A stretch of 64,000 bases of DNA, taken from contig CAOSLI010000005.1 of NCBI GenBank assembly GCA_948524275.1, forward strand, positions 1 to 64,000, in the 5' to 3' direction. Numbering within the stretch: position 1 is the stretch's first letter; each line of letters opens with the position of its first letter. The position numbers and the translations under genes were made by a program. Of this stretch, positions 29,099-38,029 are shown one piece after another. Source of the DNA: an uncultured Clostridia bacterium. Lineage in GTDB: Bacteria > Bacillota > Clostridia > TANB77 > CAG-508. Under the pieces are notes generated by a model. The model was given only the letters and a program-made list of their open reading frames with translations, did not search any database and was not told where the DNA came from.

Positions 29099-29384
29099 CT
29101 TTAGTAAGGCTTGTAAAGAATTACATATTTGCTTTAAAAACTTAGACAATACAATATATGAAAAAATTCCAACTGAATTTTTAAAAGTTATAATAGAAAA
29201 TATGGATAGCGATTATTATTTCTATTATGATGAAAATAAAAAAATTTATGAACAAAAATTACTAGATGAAACAAAGAATCTGATAGGTTATTTATACTAC
29301 AATTATTGGACGAATGAACAAGAAAAAGAAGAATTTAAGAATGTAGTAATAGATAAAGAAATAAATGCAACCAAAAGGAGATAA
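29088..29384 (+). CDS. Unassigned 98-residue protein
   Basis: ATG 29088 overlaps the end of the previous gene by 11 bases, after AAAGGAAAAAATGG. Mostly helical, no recognised motif. It overlaps nothing downstream and ends five bases before the start of the P-loop gene. Confidence 0.5.
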   Translation: MKSNFSKACKELHICFKNLDNTIYEKIPTEFLKVIIENMDSDYYFYYDENKKIYEQKLLDETKNLIGYLYYNYWTNEQEKEEFKNVVIDKEINATKRR

Positions 29385-29388
29385 GAAA

Positions 29389-29955
29389 ATGAATAAAACA
29401 CAAAAACACATAATAATTGCGGGAGTACCTAGAGCAGGGAAGACATCAATATGTTCAAAATTAGTTAAGACTTTAAAATATCAGCACTTAGCAATGGATG
29501 CTGTTATGGTATCTTTTGAGGAAGCATTTCCAGAAACTCATGTAACACACACTGATAGATGGGATTTTATAGAAACTAGTAAGATATTTATAAAATTTAT
29601 GAAAAGAATGAGTAAGACTGGTAATTATGATAAGCTAGGATATAGATTAGCATTTGATTTATATCATATAACACCAAAAGATTATTTTGAAAATATAGAT
29701 AAAGATTGCTGTGATATTTATTTCTTTGGTTATCCTAATATTACTGTTGAAGAAAAATTTAAAGAGATTAGAAAGTTTGATACAGAATATGACTGGACAA
29801 GCAAAAAGGAAGATCAAATAGTACTTGACCATATAAAAGACTATATTGAAATTAGTAAGTGGTTGGAAAATGAATGTAAAAAATATAATCTGCCATTTAT
29901 AGATATAAGCCACAATAGAGATAAGGTAATAGAAGATTTTGTAAAAGGCATCTAA
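29389..29955 (+). CDS. P-loop adenylate kinase-like NTPase
   Basis: 188 residues. Walker A AGVPRAGKTS (residues 11-20) and a following HLAMDAVMVSFEEAF segment resemble small kinases of the AAA_18/zeta-toxin-like type. Substrate unknown. AAAGGAGATAAGAAA precedes ATG 29389. Confidence 0.65.
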   Translation: MNKTQKHIIIAGVPRAGKTSICSKLVKTLKYQHLAMDAVMVSFEEAFPETHVTHTDRWDFIETSKIFIKFMKRMSKTGNYDKLGYRLAFDLYHITPKDYFENIDKDCCDIYFFGYPNITVEEKFKEIRKFDTEYDWTSKKEDQIVLDHIKDYIEISKWLENECKKYNLPFIDISHNRDKVIEDFVKGI

Positions 29956-30037
29956 TATAGAAGATTTGTATAAATGGTAATCTGTATATATTACATATGA
30001 ACTGAAAAAGAAACTAAAAATAAGAAGGATAAGTTGT

Positions 30038-30502
30038 ATGATGAGAAATGTATTGTTAATTCATGGATTTAATGGAATACCAAGAATATTTGATTATTTT
30101 AAAAATGTACTAGAAAATAAAGGGTATAATGTAATCTTACCAAATTTTCCAGTGAGGGAAGAAATAACATTAGATGGATATTTTAAGGTACTTGACGAAT
30201 ATAGAGAGCTCTTTAATGATAATCTAATTGTAATAGCACATTCAATTGGAAATCCAATTTTTATAAAATATATATCTAAAAATAATTATAAGATAGGAAA
30301 ATATATTAGTTTAGCTGGATTTTCAAAAGATTATTACAATGAAGGCAAAGATATTTTAAATGAAAAAGTAAAACTAACAATATTAACAGATAAAGAAAAA
30401 GAAGATGCTATAAATCTAATTAATGAAAGATATTCAATATATAGTGATAATGACCACATAGTTCCATTTGACTTATTAGAAAATTATTATATGGAGTTAT
30501 AA
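30038..30502 (+). CDS. RBBP9/YdeN-family serine hydrolase, probably C-terminally shortened
   Basis: 154 residues, alpha/beta hydrolase of the YdeN type: LLIHGFNGIP near residue 6 and the nucleophile in VIAHSIGNPIF near residue 68, Asp in SDNDHIVPFD near 142. Family members are usually about 180-190 residues and end in a strand carrying the catalytic His; that His segment is missing here, so it may be truncated. Confidence 0.65.
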   Translation: MMRNVLLIHGFNGIPRIFDYFKNVLENKGYNVILPNFPVREEITLDGYFKVLDEYRELFNDNLIVIAHSIGNPIFIKYISKNNYKIGKYISLAGFSKDYYNEGKDILNEKVKLTILTDKEKEDAINLINERYSIYSDNDHIVPFDLLENYYMEL

Positions 30503-30584
30503 AATGAAATATAGAGGCAAAGAAAGAATTGTAAAAGATGGAGTATGGAGATATAATGAAAAATAGTAATTTAGGAGTTGAATA

Positions 30585-30983
30585 ATGATTAAGTCAAATA
30601 TAAAAAGAGAATTTAATTGTGATATAGAAAAGTTATGGAATATTATAACTGATAATACTAGATATTCTTGGAGAAGTGATTTGTCAAAAATAGAAATAAC
30701 TGATGATAGACACTTTATTGAATATACTAAAAATAATTATCCTACTTATTTTACCATCACTTCAAAAGTTAGTTTAAAAGAATATAAATTTGACATTGAA
30801 AACACTAACATTAAAGGCAAATGGACAGGTATATTTGAAAAACTAGATAATGTCAGTGTACTATTAGATTTTACAGAAGAAATAGAAACTAATAATTTTA
30901 TAATGAAATTATTTGCAAAAACATATCTAAAAAGTCAGCAAAAAAGATATATGAATGATTTAGAAAAAGAATTAAATAAGTAG
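30585..30983 (+). CDS. SRPBCC-family (START-like) ligand-binding protein
   Basis: 132 residues: N-terminal strand IKREFNCDIEKLWNIITD, a WTGIFEKLDNVSVLLDFTEE beta segment and a long C-terminal helix ending LEKELNK, as in polyketide cyclase/AHSA1-like proteins. No specific ligand can be proposed. AGGAGTTGAATA precedes ATG 30585. Confidence 0.7.
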   Translation: MIKSNIKREFNCDIEKLWNIITDNTRYSWRSDLSKIEITDDRHFIEYTKNNYPTYFTITSKVSLKEYKFDIENTNIKGKWTGIFEKLDNVSVLLDFTEEIETNNFIMKLFAKTYLKSQQKRYMNDLEKELNK

Positions 30984-31011
30984 CACAAATTACAATTTTT
31001 TGGAGGATTAA

Positions 31012-31242
31012 ATGAAAGATAAGATAAGGCAAGTAGTATGTGAACAATATAGTAATACACTTGGAATAATTGCTTATAAAGACAATAAAAAAGTGTATGA
31101 AGAATATTTTAATAATGCTAATAAAGATGAGTCAATTCATACTTTTTCAATAGCAAAGAGTGTTGTTTCAATACTTATAGGAATAGCAATAGATAAAGGA
31201 TATATATAAAGTGTTAATCAAAAAGTTTTAGATTTCTAATTG
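31012..31242 (+). pseudogene. 5' remnant of a beta-lactamase-like serine hydrolase gene
   Basis: Only the N-terminal 65 residues remain open, with FSIAKSVVSILIG carrying the SxxK motif of the class C/serine beta-lactamase-like family. A TAA follows GYI where the family has GYIK; the same frame then continues SVNQKVLDF to another stop at 31237-31239. Directly afterwards the sequence turns into an internal ABC-F segment, so a deletion fused two unrelated genes. Confidence 0.7.
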
Positions 31243-32123
31243 AAGAGAAATTTTTTAGATAAGGTTGTAAATCATATAATTGCTATAAATAATACTAATA
31301 TTGAAATTATGCAAGGCAATTTTTCAACTTGGAAGGAAAATAAGGATAGACAAGATAATTTTGAAAAAGTATCGAATGAAAAGTTACAAAAAGATATAAA
31401 TAGACTTGAAATTGCCTCTAAAAATTCTGCAAAATGATGAAAAGTTCCAAAGTTATGGAACAAAGAATCCAAAAAACAATAGATGAAAAGTCCAATTTAT
31501 TAAGAAATATAGATACAAATGAAGATTTAAAGATTATTCCTTTAGAAAGTAATAAAAATCCATTAGTTTTAGCAAATAAATTGCAGATAAAGTATAATGA
31601 ACAAGCAATATTTAAACCTATTTCCTTTGACGTAAATAATGGAGATAGAGTTGCAATAATTGGCAGAAATGGAATTGGAAAATCAAGTATACTAAAACTT
31701 GTTATAGGAGAAAAAATACAATATAATGGAGAATTTAAAGTAGCAAATGATTTGAAAATATCTTATGTATCACAAAGTACAGAAGATTTAAAAGGAAATT
31801 TGAAAACTTTTGCTGGGGATAATATAATAGATGAAAGTATCTTCAAAGCAATGCTAATAAAAATGGGATTATCAAAATCAGATTTTGATACCAATATACA
31901 AGATATGAGCGAAGGTCAGAAGGAAAAGGTTTTAATTGCGAAAAGCATATCAGAACAAGCAAATATTTATATATGGGACGAGCCTTTGAATTATGTTGAT
32001 ATATTGACAAGAATACAGATAGAAGATACTATTTTGAATTATAAACCTACTCTTATTTTTGTAGAACATGATGAGACATTTATCCAAAAAGTAGCTACAA
32101 AAATTATAAATTTAGAAAGATAA
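31240..32123 (+). pseudogene. Decayed ABC-F ribosome-protection type ATPase, first ABC domain missing
   Basis: Begins in the middle of the family, at NFLDKVVNHIIAI just after the first ABC domain, then crosses a frame change near 31432-31436 and continues through linker and second ABC domain: Walker A GRNGIGKSS, signature DMSEGQKEKV, Walker B IWDEPLNY and HDETF. The Lsa/Msr-like pattern suggests a former antibiotic-resistance ABC-F gene. It lacks half of the protein and is unlikely to work. Confidence 0.8.
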
Positions 32124-32160
32124 TTAATTGGTGTTAATATATAAATAAGAATAGTACAAA

Positions 32161-32211
32161 ATATTATTCCCTAAAGACAAAAAAAATTGACTTTTAGGGA
32201 ATAATATTTTA
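32161..32211 (+). terminator. Terminator after the ABC-F remnant
   Basis: ATATTATTCCCTAAA (32161-32175) pairs with TTTAGGGAATAATAT (32193-32207), followed by TTTT. Confidence 0.75.
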
Positions 32212-32233
32212 TAATGTTATTGAGGTGATATTT

Positions 32234-33439
32234 ATGAAATTGATAAAAAGAGATTATTATTTAGATAAAATGATAAGAGTTATTGATACTCCAGATATAA
32301 AAGTAATAACAGGTGTTAGACGTAGTGGAAAATCTAAATTATTAGAAGCATTTCAAGAATATATAAATGACAATATAAAAAATTCCAATATTATTCATAT
32401 TAATTACAATTTGAAAAAGTTTGAAAGTATTACTAGTGGAGATTCTTTATATGAATATGTAGAACAAAAATATATAGATGAAAAAGAAAACTTTTTATTA
32501 ATTGATGAGATACAAAAATGCGATAAATTTGAAGATACAATAAATAGTTTTCATGCAGAAGAGAAATTTAAGATATATGTAACTGGGTCAAATGCATTTC
32601 TCTTAAGTAGCGATTTAGCCACGTTATTTACAGGAAGAACCTTCGAAATAAGTATTTTCCCATTTTCTTTTAAAGAATATATGAAATATTATAATTATGA
32701 TAATCAATATATTGCATTTGATAAATACATTAAAGATGGTGGAATGTCAGGGTCATATTTATATGAAGAAATAGAAGATAAAAATTCATATATAAAAGAA
32801 ATATATGAAACTCTAATAATAAGAGATATTGTAAAAAAATATAATATAAGAAATAAAGAACTTTTAAATAAGTTAAGTGATTATTTATTAGACAATATTT
32901 CTAATATAACATCATCAACTAAAATAGAGAAAACCTTAAAATCTAATAAATTAAAAGCAGATCATAAAACAATTAGTAAATATATAGAGTATTTATGCAA
33001 TGCTTTTGCTTTTTATAAAGTTAGAAGATATGATATAAAAGGAAAAAAATATTTGATATCACAAGATAAATATTATTTATCAGATACTTCATTTAGATTA
33101 GCAATGTTAGGTAGTAAAAATATGGATTATGGAAGAATCTTGGAAAATATTGTTGCAATAGAACTATTAAGAAGAGGATATGAAATTTACGTAGGTACTT
33201 TATATAATAAAGAAATTGATTTTGTGGCAATGAAAAGAGATGAACAAATTTATATACAAGTATCAGATAATATTGAAAACAAAAAAACATTAGAAAGGGA
33301 AATATCACCACTGTTAAGTATTAGGGATGGATATAAAAAAATGATAATAACAAAATTAAATCATGAAGGATATTTAAATAATGGAATAGAAATTATGGAC
33401 ATATCAGATTGGTTGCTAGAAGGCGATATGAAGGGATAA
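32234..33439 (+). CDS. AAA_14 ATPase with C-terminal DUF4143
   Basis: 401 residues. Walker A TGVRRSGKS near residue 27 and Walker B FLLIDEIQ near 90, sensor TGSNAFLL near 123, then DUF4143 (YYLSDTSFRLAML near 280 and LYNKEIDFVAMKRDEQIYIQVS near 325, a restriction-endonuclease-like core). Very common in accessory regions of gut bacteria; role unknown. GAGGTGAT precedes ATG 32234. Confidence 0.88.
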   Translation: MKLIKRDYYLDKMIRVIDTPDIKVITGVRRSGKSKLLEAFQEYINDNIKNSNIIHINYNLKKFESITSGDSLYEYVEQKYIDEKENFLLIDEIQKCDKFEDTINSFHAEEKFKIYVTGSNAFLLSSDLATLFTGRTFEISIFPFSFKEYMKYYNYDNQYIAFDKYIKDGGMSGSYLYEEIEDKNSYIKEIYETLIIRDIVKKYNIRNKELLNKLSDYLLDNISNITSSTKIEKTLKSNKLKADHKTISKYIEYLCNAFAFYKVRRYDIKGKKYLISQDKYYLSDTSFRLAMLGSKNMDYGRILENIVAIELLRRGYEIYVGTLYNKEIDFVAMKRDEQIYIQVSDNIENKKTLEREISPLLSIRDGYKKMIITKLNHEGYLNNGIEIMDISDWLLEGDMKG

Positions 33440-33516
33440 GAAATGCGACTTAAAGAATTTACGAGAAACAAAGCTTATATGATAAGAAAATAGCAGAAAA
33501 TAAGGAGATGAAAATA

Positions 33517-33834
33517 GTGAATAAAGAGATTCCAGCAAAAGTGGTAAGAAAAATTATTTTTGATATACTACTAGAAAGAAGCGATAAATTAGACGAAGAA
33601 TGTGAAAAACTTGAACAAGAAGAATTAAAAGAATGTAATGTTGTCTTAGATTATTCCCAAAGTATAGGATGCGAAGCAGGTGGAACAAGAGCATTAGCAG
33701 ATGATATTTTATCAGGGCAAATATCAATAGAAGAAGCAATAAAAGATATTCTTAAACGAGATGAAATAAAAGAAGCTAAAAAAAGATGTGAAGATTGGAT
33801 AAAAGAAAAAGATGAAACACTTTATTATAATTAA
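33517..33834 (+). CDS. Unassigned small protein, antitoxin-like
   Basis: 105 residues from GTG 33517, nine bases after AAGGAG. The C-terminal ALADDILSGQISIEEAIKDI resembles the short helical motif of VbhA-type antitoxins, but no Fic gene is adjacent. Overlaps the next gene by 23 bases. Low confidence in any function. Confidence 0.45.
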   Translation: MNKEIPAKVVRKIIFDILLERSDKLDEECEKLEQEELKECNVVLDYSQSIGCEAGGTRALADDILSGQISIEEAIKDILKRDEIKEAKKRCEDWIKEKDETLYYN

Positions 33835-34093
33835 ATTTAAAGAAGGTATAAAAAAAGAGAATATTATTGAACCAATAAAAGAATTATTTAATAATGCATT
33901 AAAAATTGATGGAATAAATGAAATTGACTTTTATATTTCAAACAGCAAATTGTTAAATAGGCACGACTTAATGATAGAGATGAATTTAAGTTTGTTAGCA
34001 CTGAATGAATTCGACAATTCCGAAATACATAAAAGATGGAAAAATGAATTTGGAAAATATATAATGAGTAAAACAATATTTGATTGCGATTAG
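33812..34093 (+). CDS. Dabb-like (stress-responsive A/B barrel) protein
   Basis: 93 residues beginning MKHFIIIKFKEGI, the usual opening of the ferredoxin-like Dabb fold, with a C-terminal HKRWKNEFGKYI helix. Translationally coupled to the previous gene by overlap. Function unknown. Confidence 0.6.
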   Translation: MKHFIIIKFKEGIKKENIIEPIKELFNNALKIDGINEIDFYISNSKLLNRHDLMIEMNLSLLALNEFDNSEIHKRWKNEFGKYIMSKTIFDCD

Positions 34094-34121
34094 ATAATGA
34101 TATTATAAAAAAGGACAGTTT

Positions 34122-34625
34122 ATGATGAGTAAAGGAATTATAGTGGCGGGATTTGGAGCCATAGGTAAAACAACACTTGGAAATAAATATAATAATATAA
34201 TTGATATGGAATCAGGGTACTACCAATGGGATAATACTGGATTTGAAGATATACCTTATGAGCAAAGAAAAGGTAAAAAGGAAAGGTCTAAAAATAATGA
34301 TTGGCCATCTAATTATCATAAAGCAGTTTTAGAAGCAAGAAAAAAGTATGATATTGTATTAACATCAATGCATTGGCATCTACTTGATTTTTTTGAAGAA
34401 AATAATATAGAATACTACTTAGCTTATCCTACTTTAGATAGTGAAAAAGTTTTGGAAGAACGATGTTATGAGAGAGGTAATAATAAAGTTTTTACAGATA
34501 AACTAAAAATAAATCTGTATAATTGGAATGAAATAATAAAAAATTATCATCCAAAAAAATTATTGATAATTAAAAAAGATGAATATTTGGAAGATGTGTT
34601 AAAGAAAAATGGAATTTTATGTTAG
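34122..34625 (+). CDS. P-loop NTPase (nucleotide kinase-like)
   Basis: 167 residues. Walker A GFGAIGKTT (residues 9-17), then an IIDMESGYYQW segment, LTSMHWHL strand and a LEERCYERGNN lid-like region. It looks like a small nucleoside/nucleotide kinase. AAAGGACAG precedes ATG 34122. Confidence 0.65.
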   Translation: MMSKGIIVAGFGAIGKTTLGNKYNNIIDMESGYYQWDNTGFEDIPYEQRKGKKERSKNNDWPSNYHKAVLEARKKYDIVLTSMHWHLLDFFEENNIEYYLAYPTLDSEKVLEERCYERGNNKVFTDKLKINLYNWNEIIKNYHPKKLLIIKKDEYLEDVLKKNGILC

Positions 34626-34704
34626 AAACTTTAAAAACAAGAATGGTATATGAATAAAACTATGAAAAATGGATGGAGTTATTACATGAAAAAGGAGGAC
34701 TTGT

Positions 34705-34881
34705 ATGGATAATAGTGAATTAGAAACAATATCAAATCTATTTGAAGGTAGTGAAATAAGAAGTGTATTGGATAGCGAAAAACAAGAATTTTTTTTAGTG
34801 TAGTAGATGTTATAAATGCATTAACAGGTAGCAAAGAGCCAAGAAAATATTGGTCTGTATTAAAGAATAGATTAAATTATT
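34705..34881 (+). pseudogene. N-terminal fragment of a BRO/DinD-like antirepressor gene
   Basis: Closely resembles the start of the intact gene at 36996 (NSELETISNLFEGSEIRSV against NKLETISNLFENKEIRSV). One base is lost in a T8 run near 34788, and after SVVDVINALTGSKEPRKYWSVLKNRLNY the frame stops. It is a real decayed copy: there is no CGG and the rest of the gene is absent. Confidence 0.75.
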
Positions 34882-34915
34882 AGATTTCAGAATATATTAC
34901 GAAAGGAGAGCAGAT

Positions 34916-35905
34916 ATGCCAGAGAATAATGAAATTATGATTTATGAAGATAAAGATGGTATTACTAAAGTAAATGTAAAATTTACAGATGAGGATTTAT
35001 GGATTACTCAAAATCAATTAGCAGAGATTTACAAAACAACACAAGAAAATATATCAGTGCATATAAAGAATATTTATAAAGATAATGAATTAAATTCAAA
35101 TGCAACTAATAAGAAATTCTTATTAGTTCAACAAGAAGGAAACAGAAATGTTAAAAGAAATATAGACCATTATAATTTAGATATGATAATTGCCTTAGGA
35201 TATAGAGTACAATCAGAAGTCGCTGTTAGATTTAGAACATGGGCGACACAAAGGTTACACGAATACATACAAAAAGGTTTCACAATGGATGATGAAAGAT
35301 TAAAACAAGGCGGAAATAGATATTTTAGAGAATTATTACAAAGAATTAGAGATATTCGTTCAAGTGAAAGAAACTTTTATCAGCAAGTAACTGACATATA
35401 TGCAACAAGCATTGATTACGATCCTAGAAGTGATATAACAAAAAAATTTTTTGCAACAGTGCAAAACAAATTACATTATGCAGTTCATGAACACACAGCA
35501 GCAGAATTAATTCACGAGAGAGTAGATAACGAAAAGCCTTATGTTGGCATGACAAATTTTAAAGGCGATTATGTTACAATAGATGATGTAAAAATTGCTA
35601 AAAACTACTTATCTGAAATAGAGTTACAAAGACTCAATTTATTAGTATCTCAATTCTTAGACTATGCTGAATTACAAGCATTAGAACAAAGGACAATGAA
35701 AATGGCAGACTGGATAGATGAACTAGATAATCAAATACTATTGAATAGACGAAAAATATTAGAAAGCAATGGAAAAATATCACATGAAGAAGCAATAAAA
35801 AAAGCTGAAAAAGAATTTCAAATATATAGAGAAAGAGAAATGAAAGAATTACAAAGTGATTTTGATTTAATGATGAAATCATTACCTAATAACGGCGAAA
35901 ATTAG
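34916..35905 (+). CDS. RhuM-family protein, copy 2
   Basis: 329 residues. Same architecture as the gene at 18703: LWITQNQLAEIYKTTQENIS, then FLLVQQEGNRNVKRNIDHYNLD, YATSIDYDPRS, HYAVHEHTAAELI and an SDFDLMMKSL tail. The N-terminus is related to phage antirepressor DNA-binding modules. Precedes a radical SAM gene by 27 bases and is probably cotranscribed with it. Confidence 0.85.
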   Translation: MPENNEIMIYEDKDGITKVNVKFTDEDLWITQNQLAEIYKTTQENISVHIKNIYKDNELNSNATNKKFLLVQQEGNRNVKRNIDHYNLDMIIALGYRVQSEVAVRFRTWATQRLHEYIQKGFTMDDERLKQGGNRYFRELLQRIRDIRSSERNFYQQVTDIYATSIDYDPRSDITKKFFATVQNKLHYAVHEHTAAELIHERVDNEKPYVGMTNFKGDYVTIDDVKIAKNYLSEIELQRLNLLVSQFLDYAELQALEQRTMKMADWIDELDNQILLNRRKILESNGKISHEEAIKKAEKEFQIYREREMKELQSDFDLMMKSLPNNGEN

Positions 35906-35932
35906 AAAATATAAGGAGAAAAAAGAAAATAT

Positions 35933-36994
35933 ATGGTAAATAAAAATTTGAAAATGTCTCTTGCATTAGCAATTACTTCTGCTTGTAATTTAAAGTGTTT
36001 TTATTGTAAAGCTAGTGGAGAAAATTTAGATAATGCATTAGGAACAATAGATTTTGAAACTTTAAAGAAAATAATTGTTTCAGCATATGATAATGGTATT
36101 AAAAATTATAGAATAACTGGTGGAGAACCAACTACTGTTTACTATTTTGAAGATTTAGTAAATTATATGATGAATTTGGCGACAGATATTACAATGAGAA
36201 TAACAACAAATGGTTATAAAATATTAAATTATATTGACGTGATTGAAAAATATAAAAATAGGATAGAAGTTGTTATAAGTGTTGATTCTTTGAATGAATA
36301 CATTGGGGATATTAAATACGATAAATATCTTTCAGACAATATAATAAATATTACTAAGGAATTATTAAAAAGAGAAATAAAAGTTAGATATAATATTGTT
36401 ATAACTAAGGAAAATATAAATAAGACACCAGATCTAATTTTAAAATCACTTGATTTAGGAGTGAATTTAAAACTCCTTGATTTAATAAAACATGATAAAT
36501 ATTTTGAAAGGGAATCATTAAAGGAGGCAAATGAATTTTTTGAAAATTCATACCAGTCAATTGATGATATAAAAGAATTCTTGAGAAATATAACAGATAG
36601 ATATGAAGAAAACTTTAATATGTTTGTATCTACAGGTATTCCTATGTCAGGATATTTTAAAGGTAATAAGTTTATTCAAGTGAAAGATTCTAATAGAGGC
36701 AGTAGTTTTTCAGAAAGATGTGTTAATGAATGTCCTTACTTTAATAAATGTCAAGAGGGTATGTTTAGTCCTTTTATATCCAATAATGGAATCTTAAGTA
36801 TTTCTAATTGTAGAAATACAAAAATTAGATGGAATTTATCTGAAATGAATAAAGAAGAAATAGATAGAAGTTTTAAAGAAATAATAAAATTATTTAGTAA
36901 TACTAAAATATATAATAACTTTGAGTTTAGTAAAAAAGAAATAAAATATCCCGTCGAATTCGACGGAATAGACAATGAAATGAGAAAGGAATAG
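35933..36994 (+). CDS. Radical SAM protein
   Basis: 353 residues. The [4Fe-4S] ligand motif CNLKCFYC is at residues 18-25, with RITGGEPTTVY near 60 and RITTNG near 90, matching MoaA/PqqE-like radical SAM enzymes. C-terminal cysteines (ERCVNECPYFNKCQ) could bind an auxiliary cluster. No precursor peptide gene is evident. ATG 35933 after AAGGAG; ends one base before the BRO-type gene start. Confidence 0.85.
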   Translation: MVNKNLKMSLALAITSACNLKCFYCKASGENLDNALGTIDFETLKKIIVSAYDNGIKNYRITGGEPTTVYYFEDLVNYMMNLATDITMRITTNGYKILNYIDVIEKYKNRIEVVISVDSLNEYIGDIKYDKYLSDNIINITKELLKREIKVRYNIVITKENINKTPDLILKSLDLGVNLKLLDLIKHDKYFERESLKEANEFFENSYQSIDDIKEFLRNITDRYEENFNMFVSTGIPMSGYFKGNKFIQVKDSNRGSSFSERCVNECPYFNKCQEGMFSPFISNNGILSISNCRNTKIRWNLSEMNKEEIDRSFKEIIKLFSNTKIYNNFEFSKKEIKYPVEFDGIDNEMRKE

Positions 36995-36995
36995 C

Positions 36996-37874
36996 ATGGA
37001 GAATAACAAGCTAGAAACAATTTCAAATTTATTTGAAAACAAAGAAATAAGAAGTGTATGGGATAGCGAAAAAGAAGAATATTATTTTAGTGTAGTTGAT
37101 GTAATTGGTGCTTTAACAGAAAGTAGAGATTCAAAAGATTATTGGTATAGATTAAAAACAAGAATGACCGAAGAAGAAAAAAGTGAGTTATCGACAAAAT
37201 GTCGACAACTGAAATTGAAATCAAAAGATGGGAAATTTTATAATACAGATGCACTAGACACTAAAGGAATTTTAAGACTTATTGAGTCAGTCCCAAGTCC
37301 AAAAGCAGAACCTTTTAAATTATGGCTTGCAAATTTAGGAAGTGAAAGAATTGATGAAGTATTTGATCCAGAAATTGCAGTTAACAGAGCAGTTGAATAC
37401 TATAGAAATAAAGGATACACAGATGAATGGATAAAAGCTAGGTTGAATGGGATTGTAGATAGATTTAAGCTTACTGATGTTTGGAAAGAAGGTGGAATAA
37501 CTAAACCAATGGAGTATGCTATGCTCACAAATGAAATATACAAAGGTTGGTCAGGAATGAAGGCGAATGAGTATAAGAAATTAAAAGGACTTAGAAAAGA
37601 ATCATTAAGAGATAATATGACTGATATAGAAGTTGCACTTACAAACATAGGAGAAATTGCAACACGAGATATTGCAATAGAAGAATGTCCACAAGGATTA
37701 AAAGAAAATTTAAACGTAGCAAAACGTGGTGGAGGAGTTGCCAAAGGAGCAAAAGATTTGTATGAGAAGGAGACAAAAAAATCTGCAATATCTAAAAGTA
37801 ATAGTTTAAATTATAAATACATAGATCAACGAAAAGAAATTGAGGACAAAGAAGGTGAAAACAATGGAAAGTAA
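36996..37874 (+). CDS. BRO-N/DinD-like antirepressor-family protein
   Basis: 292 residues. BRO-N domain (residues about 1-115: YYFSVVDVIGALTESRDSKDYWYRLK) followed by the DinD-type region (GWSGMKANEYKKLKGLRKESLRDNMT and ECPQGLKENLNVAKRGG). DinD proteins are SOS-linked in Escherichia; phage antirepressors share the first domain. AAAGGAATAGC precedes ATG 36996. Confidence 0.82.
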   Translation: MENNKLETISNLFENKEIRSVWDSEKEEYYFSVVDVIGALTESRDSKDYWYRLKTRMTEEEKSELSTKCRQLKLKSKDGKFYNTDALDTKGILRLIESVPSPKAEPFKLWLANLGSERIDEVFDPEIAVNRAVEYYRNKGYTDEWIKARLNGIVDRFKLTDVWKEGGITKPMEYAMLTNEIYKGWSGMKANEYKKLKGLRKESLRDNMTDIEVALTNIGEIATRDIAIEECPQGLKENLNVAKRGGGVAKGAKDLYEKETKKSAISKSNSLNYKYIDQRKEIEDKEGENNGK

Positions 37875-37998
37875 AAAAGAAAATTTGGATATATGCCAAG
37901 AAGGGAGACTCAATATTAACTGGGTAATGGGCATTTTAGAAAAACTACTTCAAAGTATTGAAATATCAGCATTTCTAAAAAAATTATTACATATATGA
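37864..37998 (+). CDS. Small ORF after the BRO/DinD-like gene
   Basis: 44 codons, ATG 37864 overlapping the previous stop by 11 bases after GAAGGTGAAAAC. Ends LQSIEISAFLKKLLHI. No recognised motif; included because of its coupled start, but it could be non-functional. Confidence 0.35.
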   Translation: MESKKENLDICQEGRLNINWVMGILEKLLQSIEISAFLKKLLHI

Positions 37999-38029
37999 AG
38001 GAAAATTATAAAAAAGGAGATGAAAGTAA

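Noticed and set aside
34705..34881. BRO fragment as an eleventh recoding case
   Set aside because: The frame change is a T-run deletion without CGG, and the rest of the gene is missing.
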